NCBI RefSeq assembly: GCF_042678145.1
Contig: NZ_JBHUDG010000003.1
Location: 620,001 to 684,000 of the forward strand
Reading direction: 5' to 3'
From: Pseudopedobacter beijingensis
GTDB taxonomy: Bacteria > Bacteroidota > Bacteroidia > Sphingobacteriales > Sphingobacteriaceae
DNA: 64,000 nucleotides
Shown: positions 52,531-62,818 of the stretch, piece by piece
How positions within the stretch are numbered: the stretch's first letter is position 1
Layout: every line of letters starts with the position of its first letter
The notes under the pieces: model-generated
Seen by the model: only the letters and a program-made list of their open reading frames with translations
What the model was told of the DNA's origin: nothing
The model's database searches: none
Program-made: the position numbers and the translations under genes

Positions 52531-53047
52531 AGTTGAAGAAGTACAACCAACAGAATTCTCTAATGAATTGGTTGCCAAATTTGGAGAGATAGTAGGACGT
52601 TATCCTGAAGGAAAACAAAAGTCAGCCTTATTACCCATTTTGCATGAAGTACAGGCAGAATTAGGTTGGGTAAGTCCTTCGGCTATGGATAAAGTTGCTG
52701 AGTATCTGCATATAAAACCAATTGAGGTATACGAAGTGGCTACTTTTTATACGATGTATTTTCTAAAACCACAGGGCAAATATGTCTTAGAGATTTGCCG
52801 TACAGGACCTTGTTGCCTTGTAGGTGCAGAAAAAATAATGGATTATATAGGAGAGAAATTAGGGGTTAAAGAAAATGAGGTAACTGCGGATGGTCTTTTC
52901 AGCTACAGAGGGGTTGAGTGCTCTGCTGCTTGTGGCTATGGGCCGGTATTACAAGTAGGTCCAGAGTATACTTACTACGAAAACCTTACTCCGCAATCGG
53001 TAGACAAACTAATAGCTGAACTAACAGAAAAGGCAGGTAAATCTTAG
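52523..53047 (+). CDS. nuoE: NADH-quinone oxidoreductase subunit E
   Basis: 174 residues. The [2Fe-2S] cluster N1a ligands are in CRTGPC and CSAAC (EICRTGPCCLVG, GVECSAACGYGPVLQ). VATFYTMYF and WVSPSAMDKVAEYL are conserved family segments. It belongs to the NADH-oxidising module with NuoF, so this complex I should use NADH. Confidence 0.97.
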   Translation: MLKVEEVQPTEFSNELVAKFGEIVGRYPEGKQKSALLPILHEVQAELGWVSPSAMDKVAEYLHIKPIEVYEVATFYTMYFLKPQGKYVLEICRTGPCCLVGAEKIMDYIGEKLGVKENEVTADGLFSYRGVECSAACGYGPVLQVGPEYTYYENLTPQSVDKLIAELTEKAGKS

Positions 53048-53051
53048 GGCT

Positions 53052-54416
53052 ATGGGACGTAAATTATTATTAGAACATATCAATGTACCTGGTATAAACA
53101 CCTTAGCTGTTTACAAAGAAAAAGGTGGGTACAGAGCTGTAGAGAAGGCTTTAAAAACCATGTCTCCTGATGATGTAGTTGAGGAGGTTAAAAAATCCGG
53201 ATTACGTGGTCGTGGTGGGGCTGGTTTCCCTACAGGGATGAAATGGAGTTTTCTTGCCAAGCCAGAAGGTGTTCCTCGTTATTTGGTTTGTAACGGTGAC
53301 GAGTCTGAGCCAGGCACTTTCAAAGACAGATTTTTAATGACACATATTCCTCATGCTTTAATTGAAGGAATGATTGTGTCCAGTTATGCCTTAGGGGCAA
53401 AAACAAGTTACATATACGTTCGTGGCGAAATGATGCCACAGATCAGGATTCTGGAAAAAGCTATTGAAGAAGCAAAAGCTGCCGGTTATCTTGGAAAAAA
53501 CATTCTGGGGTCAGGCTACGATCTTGAACTATATGTTCAACCAGGAGGTGGGGCTTATATCTGTGGAGAAGAGACTGCTTTACTGGAATCATTAGAAGGA
53601 AAAAGAGGAAACCCAAGAATAAAACCTCCTTTCCCTGCTATTGCAGGACTATATGGTTGCCCTACTGTGGTAAACAATGTTGAGTCGATAGCAGCTACCG
53701 TTCCTATTATTAATGATGGAGGGGAAGAATATGCGAAGATAGGTATTGGCCGCTCAACAGGAACGAAGTTAATCTCAGCATCAGGAAATATTAATAAACC
53801 GGGTGTTTACGAAATAGAATTAGGTCTTTCTGTAGAAGATTTCATTTATTCGGATGAATACTGTGGCGGAATTGCTAATGGTAAAAAATTAAAAGCAGTA
53901 GTTGCGGGTGGTTCATCTGTTCCTATTTTACCTGCAAACTTAATTATTAACCTGGTTAACGGAGACAAAAGGTTAATGAGCTACGAGTCTTTATCTGAGG
54001 GAGGTTTCGCTACAGGAACAATGTTAGGCTCGGGAGGTTTTATTGTAATGGACGAAGACCAATGTGTGGTTAGAAACACTTGGAACTTTAGCCGTTTTTA
54101 TAATCATGAATCCTGTGGCCAATGTTCACCTTGTAGAGAGGGAACAGGTTGGATGGAAAAAATCTTACGTAAGATTGAGTCTGGCCACGGAACATCTGCT
54201 GATATAGATTTATTGGTTGATGTATCTAAACAGATCGAAGGAAATACAATTTGTCCATTAGGAGATGCAGCAGCATGGCCGGTAGCCAGTGCAGTACGTC
54301 ACTTCAGGGATGAGTTTGAATGGCATATAAAAGAACCAAAACTATCTCAGGAAAGAAATTACGGTTTGGCACATTACGCAGACCCACTTCCTCCTGTAGA
54401 AAAAGTTGAGGCATAA
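53052..54416 (+). CDS. nuoF: NADH-quinone oxidoreductase subunit F
   Basis: 454 residues. GLRGRGGAGFPTGMKWSF binds NADH and FMN. Cluster N3 ligands are in HESCGQCSPCREG and the later TICPLGDAAAWP. It oxidises NADH and starts the Fe-S chain. Its end is followed by a 72-bp gap with a TCATGA-AGCC...GGCT-TCATGA hairpin before nuoG. Confidence 0.97.
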   Translation: MGRKLLLEHINVPGINTLAVYKEKGGYRAVEKALKTMSPDDVVEEVKKSGLRGRGGAGFPTGMKWSFLAKPEGVPRYLVCNGDESEPGTFKDRFLMTHIPHALIEGMIVSSYALGAKTSYIYVRGEMMPQIRILEKAIEEAKAAGYLGKNILGSGYDLELYVQPGGGAYICGEETALLESLEGKRGNPRIKPPFPAIAGLYGCPTVVNNVESIAATVPIINDGGEEYAKIGIGRSTGTKLISASGNINKPGVYEIELGLSVEDFIYSDEYCGGIANGKKLKAVVAGGSSVPILPANLIINLVNGDKRLMSYESLSEGGFATGTMLGSGGFIVMDEDQCVVRNTWNFSRFYNHESCGQCSPCREGTGWMEKILRKIESGHGTSADIDLLVDVSKQIEGNTICPLGDAAAWPVASAVRHFRDEFEWHIKEPKLSQERNYGLAHYADPLPPVEKVEA

Positions 54417-54488
54417 ATAAAGTCTCATGAAGCCTTTTAAAGGCTAATCATGAAAAACTTTTAATTTTGATTTTTTAATTAACAACAA

Positions 54489-55493
54489 GTGTCAGATAAA
54501 ATTAAAGTAACGATAGACGGAATTCCTGTAGAAGTGGCTCCAGGAACCACCATCCTAAATGCTGCGAGGCAAATAGGTGGAGATATTGTTCCTCCTGCAA
54601 TGTGTTATTACTCTAAACTAGAAGGTAGCGGAGGAAAATGTCGTACTTGTATTGTAAAAGTGACTAAAGGTTCTGAAAAAGATCCCAGACCTATGCCTAA
54701 ACTGGTTGCTTCTTGCAGAACAACGGTAATGGACGGTATGGAGGTTCAGAATATTACCTCTCCGGAAGTTATAGAAGCCAGAAAAGGTGTGGTAGAAATG
54801 CTTTTGATAAACCATCCTTTAGACTGTCCTGTATGTGATCAGGCAGGAGAATGTCATCTTCAGGACTTAAGTTTTGAACATGGTGCTGCTGGTACCCGTT
54901 ACGAGTTTGACCGTCGTACGTTTGAAAGGGAAGACATTGGCGATAAAATACAGTTACACATGAATCGTTGTATTTTGTGTTATCGTTGCGTTTTCACTGC
55001 AGATCAAATCACAAACCAACGTGTACATGGTATATTGGGAAGAGGAGATCATGCAGAAATATCTACTTACATCTCTAATGTAATAGATAACGATTTTTCA
55101 GGAAATGTGATAGATGTATGTCCCGTAGGAGCACTTACTGATAAAACTTTCCGTTTTAAAAACAGGGTTTGGTTTACTAAACCTGTAGAAGCACACAGAG
55201 ACTGCCCTACCTGTTCCGGAAAAGTTACCCTATGGTACAAAGGACAGGATGTTTTAAGAGTTACAGCCCGCAAAGATCAATACGGAGAAGTAGAAGAGTT
55301 TATCTGTAATACCTGCCGTTTTGATAAGAAAAACACAGAAGACTGGATTATAGAAGGTCCTCGTCAAATAAGCAGACAATCTGTAATTAACGCAAATCAT
55401 TACGAGACTATGCATCCGCTTCCGGTTATTACGAAAAGTCCGGAGCTGATGGAAGCAAATAAAAAGCAATTCGAAAGAGCAACTAAACTATAA
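54489..55493 (+). CDS. nuoG: Short NADH-quinone oxidoreductase subunit G (Fe-S part only)
   Basis: 334 residues from a GTG start (54489). N-terminal [2Fe-2S] ligands are in CYYSKLEGSGGKCRTCIV; the His-Cys3 cluster is in HPLDCPVCDQAGECHLQD; a [4Fe-4S] site is CILCYRCVF and CPVGALT. A partial molybdopterin Fe4S4-like segment follows (HRDCPTCSGK, EEFICNTCRFDKK). The large molybdopterin-like domain of NuoG (E. coli about 900 residues) is missing. This short form is typical of Bacteroidota and not a break, as the downstream genes continue normally. The stop overlaps the nuoH ATG by one base. Confidence 0.93.
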   Translation: MSDKIKVTIDGIPVEVAPGTTILNAARQIGGDIVPPAMCYYSKLEGSGGKCRTCIVKVTKGSEKDPRPMPKLVASCRTTVMDGMEVQNITSPEVIEARKGVVEMLLINHPLDCPVCDQAGECHLQDLSFEHGAAGTRYEFDRRTFEREDIGDKIQLHMNRCILCYRCVFTADQITNQRVHGILGRGDHAEISTYISNVIDNDFSGNVIDVCPVGALTDKTFRFKNRVWFTKPVEAHRDCPTCSGKVTLWYKGQDVLRVTARKDQYGEVEEFICNTCRFDKKNTEDWIIEGPRQISRQSVINANHYETMHPLPVITKSPELMEANKKQFERATKL

Positions 55494-56530
55494 TGGAAGT
55501 AAGTTTTTTTATAGAGAAATTGATATTAATTACGATCCTTTTCGTAATTACCCTAACTATAGCAGCTTATTCTACCTGGGCCGAAAGAAAAGTTGCTGCT
55601 TGGATTCAGGACAGGATAGGACCTAACAGAGCAGGACCTTTTGGTTTGTTCCAACCCCTTGCTGATGGTGGAAAAATGTTTTTCAAAGAAGAAATCATTC
55701 CTAGCGGTGCAAATAAGTACTTATTTGTTGCAGGCCCATCTTTGGCATTATTGGTATCTTTCTTAGGAACAGCCGTTATACCTTTTGGAGATCAGATCCT
55801 TATCGGAGATCGATTGGTTCCTTTACAGGTTACTGATGTTAATATAGGTATTCTTTACATCTTTGGCGTTGTTGCATTGGGTGTTTATGGTATTATGATT
55901 GGTGGATGGGCATCAAATAATAAATACTCTTTGATGGGGGCCATTCGTGGTGCATCTCAGAACATCAGTTATGAGATTGCAATGGGATTATCTATCATAG
56001 GGCTTTTACTGGTAACCAACTCTTTAAGCTTTAAAGAAATAGTAGCCGACCAACATGGATGGCATTGGAACGTTATCTATCAGCCTTTAGGCTTTTTAAT
56101 CTTTTTGGTTTGTGCTTTTGCGGAGACCAATCGTGTTCCATTCGATTTACCTGAATGTGAAACAGAGCTGATTGGTGGGTACCAAACCGAATATTCTGCC
56201 TTTAAAATGGGTGCTTACATGTTTGCAGAGTATATTAACATGTTTGTTTCTTCTGTAGTTATGGCCGCGCTCTATTTTGGCGGTTACAATTACCCGGGCA
56301 TGGATACGGTGAACGAATTATTAGGACCTACATGGGGACCTCTGGTAGGCGTTGCGGTCATGTTCCTGAAGATTATTGCTTTTATATTCTTCTTCATGTG
56401 GGTGAGGTGGACAGTACCTCGTTTCCGTTACGATCAGCTAATGCACTTAGGATGGAAAATTTTAATTCCTTTGGCAATTGCTAATATTGTTATTACGGCT
56501 ATAGTAATCACCGTATTTGATAAGTTATAA
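55493..56530 (+). CDS. nuoH: NADH-quinone oxidoreductase subunit H
   Basis: 345 residues, eight membrane helices. YSTWAERKVAAWIQDRIGPNRAGPFGLFQPLADGGKMFFKEE carries the classic motifs (given by its core AERKVAAWIQDRIGPN), with ETNRVPFDLPECETELIGGY later. It forms the quinone channel next to NuoA and NuoB. Confidence 0.97.
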   Translation: MEVSFFIEKLILITILFVITLTIAAYSTWAERKVAAWIQDRIGPNRAGPFGLFQPLADGGKMFFKEEIIPSGANKYLFVAGPSLALLVSFLGTAVIPFGDQILIGDRLVPLQVTDVNIGILYIFGVVALGVYGIMIGGWASNNKYSLMGAIRGASQNISYEIAMGLSIIGLLLVTNSLSFKEIVADQHGWHWNVIYQPLGFLIFLVCAFAETNRVPFDLPECETELIGGYQTEYSAFKMGAYMFAEYINMFVSSVVMAALYFGGYNYPGMDTVNELLGPTWGPLVGVAVMFLKIIAFIFFFMWVRWTVPRFRYDQLMHLGWKILIPLAIANIVITAIVITVFDKL

Positions 56531-56572
56531 TAGATAACAAATCTTTAAAAGAGATTTATATAAGAAATTTAA

Positions 56573-57097
56573 ATGGAATCATTAAGCGGAAGAAAAAAGG
56601 TTTTAGAGCAAAAGCCAATGAATTTTTGGGAGAGGATGTATCTTCCAGCAATTGCTCAGGGTTTGGGCATTACGCTTAAACACCTTTTCAAGAAAAAAGC
56701 GACTATACAGTATCCTTTTGAAGAAAGAGAGTTCTCTAAAAACTATAGAGGGATGCACTCTTTAAAAAGGGACGAACAGGGAAGAGAGCGCTGTACAGCT
56801 TGTGGTCTTTGTGCTTTATCTTGTCCGGCAGAAGCTATCACCATGATTTCTGCTGAAAGAAAGAAGGAGGAAGCAAATTTATACCGCGAAGAAAAATATG
56901 CTGCTGTATACGAAATCAACATGTTACGTTGTATATTCTGCGGTTTATGTGAAGAAGCCTGTCCTAAAGAAGCAATTTACCTGGACGGTCCTATTGTTCC
57001 TTCAGAATATCTGAGAAAAGATTTCATTTATGGAAAAGATAAACTGGTAGAGAAACCTCTGGCTGAATTAGAGGCTTTAAAAAACTCAACCAAATAA
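56573..57097 (+). CDS. nuoI: NADH-quinone oxidoreductase subunit I
   Basis: 174 residues. Two [4Fe-4S] motifs, CTACGLCALSCPAEAI and CIFCGLCEEACPKEAI, bind clusters N6a and N6b. It links NuoG to NuoB. About 42 bp after nuoH. Confidence 0.97.
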   Translation: MESLSGRKKVLEQKPMNFWERMYLPAIAQGLGITLKHLFKKKATIQYPFEEREFSKNYRGMHSLKRDEQGRERCTACGLCALSCPAEAITMISAERKKEEANLYREEKYAAVYEINMLRCIFCGLCEEACPKEAIYLDGPIVPSEYLRKDFIYGKDKLVEKPLAELEALKNSTK

Positions 57098-57157
57098 TAA
57101 ATTCGAATAATAGCAGACAGATAACAAAAGGGAATTTCCCATTATAGATTTAAACAA

Positions 57158-57655
57158 ATGAGTTTATTTTACTTTGTTGCATTTTTATCGATATGTTTTT
57201 CGCTACTGGTGGTTTTTACAAAAAATCCAGTACATAGCGTTCTATACCTAATTGCAACATTTTTCACTTTCACCGTACATTACATTATTTTGAACGCACA
57301 GTTTTTGGCTGTTGTTAACTTTATAGTGTACATGGGTGCCATCATGGTTTTGTTCCTGTTCGTGTTGATGTTAATGAACCTGAACAAAGAAACCGAACCT
57401 ATGAAATCCAATCTGTTGAAAATAGCTGGTGTAATTGCAGGAGGAAGTTTTCTGGTAACTTTAATAGGTGCCATGAAAACACTGCACACAGAAAGCCCTT
57501 CAACAATTGATAACTCTGGCATAGGTCTGGTTCAAAATCTGGGAAAAGTTCTTTTCAGTGAGTTCCTTCTTCCGTTTGAGTTAAGTTCTTTACTGCTTTT
57601 ATCAGCAATGGTAGGTGCAGTATTATTGGCAAAACAAGATAAAAAGAGCGCATAA
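57158..57655 (+). CDS. nuoJ: NADH-quinone oxidoreductase subunit J
   Basis: 165 residues, five membrane helices. NPVHSVLYLI, LNAQFLAVVNFIVYMGAIMVLFLFVLMLMNL (core VVNFIVYMGAIMVLFLFV) are the conserved helices. It overlaps nuoK by one base. Confidence 0.95.
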   Translation: MSLFYFVAFLSICFSLLVVFTKNPVHSVLYLIATFFTFTVHYIILNAQFLAVVNFIVYMGAIMVLFLFVLMLMNLNKETEPMKSNLLKIAGVIAGGSFLVTLIGAMKTLHTESPSTIDNSGIGLVQNLGKVLFSEFLLPFELSSLLLLSAMVGAVLLAKQDKKSA

Positions 57656-57984
57656 TGGATAATATAACAGCAACCATTCAATCAGTACCGCTAAACCACT
57701 ATATCCTGTTTAGTGCAATCATTTTCACTATAGGTGTAATTGGGGTATTAGTAAGAAGAAACGCCATCATCATCTTTATGTGCGTAGAGTTGATGTTAAA
57801 CTCAGTAAACCTGCTGCTTACAGCATTCTCCGCTTACCGTGGCGATGCATCAGGACAGGTATTTGTGTTTTTCATTATGGCCCTGGCAGCAGCAGAGGTT
57901 GCGGTGGGTCTGGCAATTATTGTGATGGTTTATAGAAATACAAGCTCTATAGACATCAATATACTTAACAGGTTAAAGTGGTAA
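57655..57984 (+). CDS. nuoK: NADH-quinone oxidoreductase subunit K
   Basis: 109 residues, three helices. The conserved charged positions are in GVLVRRNAIIIFMCVELMLN (core CVELMLNSVNLLL) and AAEVAVGLAIIV, which carry the membrane Glu residues for proton transfer. Normal length. Confidence 0.96.
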   Translation: MDNITATIQSVPLNHYILFSAIIFTIGVIGVLVRRNAIIIFMCVELMLNSVNLLLTAFSAYRGDASGQVFVFFIMALAAAEVAVGLAIIVMVYRNTSSIDINILNRLKW

Positions 57985-57999
57985 CTTTTATATAAGAGG

Positions 58000-59901
58000 A
58001 TGATAGATTTAGTTTGGTTAATTCCTTTATTACCGTTTATTGGTTTTTTAATAAACGGCCTTGGTAGAAATATTTTACCAAAATCTTTAATAGCTGGTAT
58101 CGCCAGCCTTGCAGTTATTGCATCGTTTGCAATAAGCTTGTCCATTTTTTTCAACTTCAACTCAGATCAGCCTGTAATTGTTAATCTTTTTGATTGGATA
58201 AATGTTGGTTCTCTGAAAATACCATTTTCTTTTCAGGTAGATCAGCTAAGCATATTAATGCTATTGATTATTACCGGAATAGGTTCTTTGATACATATTT
58301 ATTCGGCAGGTTACATGAGCCATGATGCCGGTTTTGGAAAGTTCTTTGCTTACCTCAACCTCTTTGTGTTTTTCATGTTGCTTTTAGTATTAGGCTCTAA
58401 CTATGTTATCATGTTTATCGGTTGGGAAGGCGTGGGTTTATGCTCGTACCTGCTTATCGGCTTCTGGTATACCAATGGGGCTTATGCTGACGCTGCTAAG
58501 AAAGCATTTATTATGAACCGTATTGGGGATTTGGCTTTTTTATTAGCCGTTTTCCTTATCATCAGCAACTTTGGTTCGGTAACTTTCATTGATATATTCC
58601 CTAAAACATTAGGTATAGAATCTAACGGTACGGTTATCACTTTAATTACCTTATTGTTATTTTTTGCCGCTACCGGAAAATCGGCTCAGCTACCTTTATT
58701 TACCTGGTTGCCTGATGCCATGGCTGGTCCAACTCCAGTTTCGGCATTAATACACGCAGCGACGATGGTAACTGCGGGTATTTATATGATTGTAAGATCT
58801 AATATCCTGTTTGCCCTTGCACCTCTAACTATGGATATTATTGCTATAGTTGGTTTATTAACAGCAATTATTGCGGCAATTATAGCATTAACCCAAACAG
58901 ATATTAAGAAAGTATTGGCTTACTCAACCGTTTCTCAGCTAGGATATATGTTCCTGGGACTTGGTGTGGGAGCTTTTACCGGAGCATTTTTTCACGTTAT
59001 TACCCATGCATTTTTTAAAGCGTTATTATTCTTGGGTGCCGGTTCTGTAATCCATGCCATGAGTAATGAACAGGATATGCGTAATATGGGAGGTTTGAAG
59101 AAAAAACTTCCGGTTACTTTCCTGACCATGTTAATTGGAACTATTGCTATTGCGGGGCTACCTCCGTTTGCCGGTTTCTTCTCCAAAGACGAAATACTGG
59201 CCCATGTATTCCAACATAACAAACTGATGTGGGTTATAGGTGTAATAGGTGCTTTATTTACTGCTTTTTACATGTTCAGAATGATGTTCCTAACTTTCTG
59301 GGGTTCTTTCAGAGGTACAGAAGAACAAAAAAGCCATCTTCATGAGTCACCTGCTTCTATGACAATGCCTCTTATTGTATTGGCTATTTTGTCAATGGTG
59401 GGCGGTTTTATAGGTATACCTCATGCCTTGGGAGGTCATCATTGGTTAAACGAATACCTGACACCAATATACGGTTTATCTAAGGATCTTATTCCTGCTT
59501 TAAGCCTGGATCATTCTACTGAGTTTATGCTTATGGGTGTTTCTGTATTAGGGGTAATTGTTGCTATCATATTTGCTTATGTTAAATATATCAGCAAAGG
59601 ACATGTTCCGGTATCTGACGAGACAGAAAGGCTAGCATTGGCAAAAATCTCTTACAATAAGTTCTATTTAGATGAGATTTATACTGCTCTGGTGCAGAAA
59701 CCACTAGATTCTTTATCCAGATTCTTATATAAGGTATTTGATCTAAAAATAGTAGACGGTATTGTTAATGGATTAGGAAAAGGTGCTGTAGAAGTATCTA
59801 AAACATTAAGGCTATTACAAACAGGAAATGTAGGTTTCTATATTTTCGCTATGGTAATAGGAATAGTTGCAGTCCTGATTTACAGTTTTATTAATATTTA
59901 A
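58000..59901 (+). CDS. nuoL: NADH-quinone oxidoreductase subunit L
   Basis: 633 residues, about 16 helices. Antiporter-like motifs are GWEGVGLCSYLLIGFWY, LPDAMAGPTPVSALIHAATMV, and KKVLAYSTVSQLGYMFLGLG (cores GWEGVGLCSYLLIG and AMAGPTPVSALIHAATM). The long lateral helix is in the C-terminal part. Proton-pumping subunit. Confidence 0.97.
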   Translation: MIDLVWLIPLLPFIGFLINGLGRNILPKSLIAGIASLAVIASFAISLSIFFNFNSDQPVIVNLFDWINVGSLKIPFSFQVDQLSILMLLIITGIGSLIHIYSAGYMSHDAGFGKFFAYLNLFVFFMLLLVLGSNYVIMFIGWEGVGLCSYLLIGFWYTNGAYADAAKKAFIMNRIGDLAFLLAVFLIISNFGSVTFIDIFPKTLGIESNGTVITLITLLLFFAATGKSAQLPLFTWLPDAMAGPTPVSALIHAATMVTAGIYMIVRSNILFALAPLTMDIIAIVGLLTAIIAAIIALTQTDIKKVLAYSTVSQLGYMFLGLGVGAFTGAFFHVITHAFFKALLFLGAGSVIHAMSNEQDMRNMGGLKKKLPVTFLTMLIGTIAIAGLPPFAGFFSKDEILAHVFQHNKLMWVIGVIGALFTAFYMFRMMFLTFWGSFRGTEEQKSHLHESPASMTMPLIVLAILSMVGGFIGIPHALGGHHWLNEYLTPIYGLSKDLIPALSLDHSTEFMLMGVSVLGVIVAIIFAYVKYISKGHVPVSDETERLALAKISYNKFYLDEIYTALVQKPLDSLSRFLYKVFDLKIVDGIVNGLGKGAVEVSKTLRLLQTGNVGFYIFAMVIGIVAVLIYSFINI

Positions 59902-59921
59902 GTTAGCGGAATACAAAACAG

Positions 59922-61373
59922 ATGAATTTATTAATATTGATATTCTTTCCCGTTATAGCTGGTATTATTACCCTCCTATCGGGAAAATATGCGAAGCAGA
60001 TTGCTTTATTGAGCTCGCTTATATCTTTGGCTGTTACTGCTGTTGTTTTATGCGACTTTAATCCTGAAGCCGGCAGACAGTTTACAGTTAACTATCCATG
60101 GATTACCAAATTTGGTATTTATTTTACTGCAGGGATAGATGGTATCAGCATGTTAATGCTAATATTAACCAATGCTTTATTTCCGTTAATTATACTTTCA
60201 ACTTTCAAGAGACAAATAGAAAAACCTGTATTCTATTCCTTAATGCTTTTTATGCAATTTGGTCTGGTATTGGTTTTCACAGCAATGGATGCTTTCCTTT
60301 TCTACGTAGGATGGGAAGCCGCCTTAATTCCTATCTATTTTATTTGTGCTTTATGGGGCGGCGAAGATAGAATCAGGGTTAACATGAAGTTTTTCATTTA
60401 CACTATTGCCGGTTCTTTGTTCATGCTATTTGCAATTATCTATTTATATCTGCAAACACCCAGCGGAACATTTTCTATAGATGCTTTTTATGCTCTGAAT
60501 CTGGCAAAGGATACCCAAACTTGGTTATTTTGGTGCTTCTTTCTTGCTTTTGCAATTAAGATCCCTATTTTCCCTTTCCATTCATGGCAGCCAGACACCT
60601 ATACTACTGCCCCTACCGCAGGAACAATGCTTTTAGGTGGTATTATGTTAAAAATGGGTATATATGGTGTTGTCGTGTGGTTAATACCGGTACTTCCATT
60701 TGGTTTTATGGCCTGGGGCAAACTGGCATTAACACTTTCTGTTATCGGGGTAGTTTATGCTTCTATTATAGCTTTTACCCAAAAAGACATCAAAAGATTG
60801 ATTGCCTATTCTTCTATAGCCCACGTAGGCTTAATAGCAGCAGGCGTATTTGCATGGAATACTCAGGGATTACAGGGAGCTATGATTCAGATGCTTAATC
60901 ACGGGGTAAACGTAATAGGCTTGTTCTTTATCGTAGATATTTTAATAAACAGGCTAAACACCAGAGAACTAGCAGAAATGGGCGGTATTGCTAAAGTTGC
61001 TCCCAAATTTGCCATCGCTTTCCTGACTATATTGTTAGGCTCTGTTGGCTTACCGTTAACCAATGGTTTTATTGGAGAGTTCTTATTAATCAATGGAGTT
61101 TTCAAATTCAACTTCTGGTATGCCGTTGCCGGCGGATCAACCATTATATTAGGTGCGGTTTATATGCTGAGAACATATAAAGCGGTGATGCAGGGTGAAC
61201 TTAACGAGTTGACAAAAACTTTTAAAGATATATCAGGAACAGAGGTGTTGGTATTAGGAATAATTTGTGCCATAATTATTATTGTAGGTGTTTACCCGAA
61301 TGCTTTATTGCATATTTCGGAAGCTACAGTAGAGGGCCTGATTTCTAAGGTTAATAATAAATTGTCATTTTAA
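59922..61373 (+). CDS. nuoM: NADH-quinone oxidoreductase subunit M
   Basis: 483 residues, about 14 helices. FYVGWEAALIPIYFICALWGG, PFHSWQPDTYTTAPTAGTMLL and KRLIAYSSIAHVGLIAAGVF (cores WEAALIPIYFI, FHSWQPDTYTTAPT) identify it as NuoM. Proton-pumping subunit. Confidence 0.97.
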   Translation: MNLLILIFFPVIAGIITLLSGKYAKQIALLSSLISLAVTAVVLCDFNPEAGRQFTVNYPWITKFGIYFTAGIDGISMLMLILTNALFPLIILSTFKRQIEKPVFYSLMLFMQFGLVLVFTAMDAFLFYVGWEAALIPIYFICALWGGEDRIRVNMKFFIYTIAGSLFMLFAIIYLYLQTPSGTFSIDAFYALNLAKDTQTWLFWCFFLAFAIKIPIFPFHSWQPDTYTTAPTAGTMLLGGIMLKMGIYGVVVWLIPVLPFGFMAWGKLALTLSVIGVVYASIIAFTQKDIKRLIAYSSIAHVGLIAAGVFAWNTQGLQGAMIQMLNHGVNVIGLFFIVDILINRLNTRELAEMGGIAKVAPKFAIAFLTILLGSVGLPLTNGFIGEFLLINGVFKFNFWYAVAGGSTIILGAVYMLRTYKAVMQGELNELTKTFKDISGTEVLVLGIICAIIIIVGVYPNALLHISEATVEGLISKVNNKLSF

Positions 61374-61379
61374 AAAGGA

Positions 61380-62762
61380 ATGAATTCATTAATAGTTATA
61401 TCAGTATTAGCAATAATAATTCTTTATTTAGGCTTATTTAAAGTTAAAGCAGGTTTATTGCCTGTAAGTATTTTGGGATTATTAGCAGCATTGGGATTAT
61501 CTATAGCTGAATGGAATTCCGATGCATCTCCAATTTTCAGTGGCATGATGCTATTTGATAATTTTGCTGTAGGTTTCTCCTCTCTTTGTATTGGAACTAC
61601 CATCCTTATTTTCTTGTTATCCAAAGGTTATTTCGAGAAAATAAGCGAAAATGTAGCAGAATACTATACCATTATTTTGTTTGCCTTAGCAGGTACCATC
61701 ATGATGGTTTCTTATAACAACCTTGCTATGCTATTTGTGGGCTTAGAGATAATGTCTGTGAGCTTGTACATATTAGCAGGTATCAAGAAGAAAGATTTTG
61801 CTTCTAATGAGGCTTCATTAAAATACTTTTTAATGGGAGCTTTCTCTACGGGTTTCTTATTATTTGGTGTTGCGCTTATTTATGGCGCATCCGGATCATT
61901 CAATCTGATAGAGATTGGCAACTATGTAAAGAATCCACAGAACATTATAGATCCTATTTTTTATGTGGGTATTGTATTAATGATTGTAGGACTGGCTTTT
62001 AAAGTTGGGGCTGCTCCTTTCCATTTCTGGACACCAGACGTATACGAGGGTGCACCAACATTGATTACGCTGTTTATGTCTACAGTAGTAAAAATAGCCG
62101 GGTTTGCTGCCTTCCTAAGAATATTTCAGGTATCATTCTCCAGTTTAAGTCAATTCTGGACACCTACGTTAACAGCCATTACCATTCTGACGCTATTTAT
62201 AGGGAATATCACAGCAGTGTATCAAAACAGCTTCAAAAGGTTACTTGCTTACTCCAGCATTTCGCATGCCGGCTATATGTTATTTGCTATTGTTGCTTTG
62301 GGAGCAGCATCAACAAACGCTATATTTTTATATGCGGTTGCGTATGTACTGGCCTCTACTGTTGCTTTTGGAACATTAATATTGGTTAAGGCTAAAACAG
62401 GAAGTGATTCTATAGAAAGCTTTAACGGCTTGGGAAAAAGCAATCCGTTTTTAGCATTTGCAGTAACTGTGGCTATGTTGTCATTTGCAGGTATACCACT
62501 AACAGCAGGTTTTATAGGTAAGTTTTATATGTTTAATGCGGCACTTTCACAAAACCATATTTGGTTAGTACTTATTGCGGTATTAAATGCTATTATAGCT
62601 ATATTTTACTACTTTAAAGTAATTGTGGCTATGTATTTCCAAACTTCGGAAAGTCAGATTGTGATTCAAACACCGGCTACCTATAAAGTAGTTTTGGCAG
62701 TGAGCGCAATACTTACAATCTTATTGGGAATATACCCTGCTTGCTTGACCACATTATTTTAG
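61380..62762 (+). CDS. nuoN: NADH-quinone oxidoreductase subunit N
   Basis: 460 residues, about 14 helices. GLEIMSVSLYILAGIKKKDF, FHFWTPDVYEGAPTLITLFM and KRLLAYSSISHAGYML (cores GLEIMSVSLYILAG, FHFWTPDVYEGAPT) identify NuoN. Last gene of the operon, completing all 14 subunits. A DedA gene follows after 56 bp. Confidence 0.97.
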   Translation: MNSLIVISVLAIIILYLGLFKVKAGLLPVSILGLLAALGLSIAEWNSDASPIFSGMMLFDNFAVGFSSLCIGTTILIFLLSKGYFEKISENVAEYYTIILFALAGTIMMVSYNNLAMLFVGLEIMSVSLYILAGIKKKDFASNEASLKYFLMGAFSTGFLLFGVALIYGASGSFNLIEIGNYVKNPQNIIDPIFYVGIVLMIVGLAFKVGAAPFHFWTPDVYEGAPTLITLFMSTVVKIAGFAAFLRIFQVSFSSLSQFWTPTLTAITILTLFIGNITAVYQNSFKRLLAYSSISHAGYMLFAIVALGAASTNAIFLYAVAYVLASTVAFGTLILVKAKTGSDSIESFNGLGKSNPFLAFAVTVAMLSFAGIPLTAGFIGKFYMFNAALSQNHIWLVLIAVLNAIIAIFYYFKVIVAMYFQTSESQIVIQTPATYKVVLAVSAILTILLGIYPACLTTLF

Positions 62763-62818
62763 CAATTTAGCCATAATTCATAACAATAATATTTGTAGTT
62801 TTATGGCGAAACTATGCT

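Noticed and set aside
54489..55493. nuoG as a frameshifted or truncated gene
   Set aside because: The short form ends cleanly, overlaps nuoH by one base, and matches the short NuoG usual in Bacteroidota.
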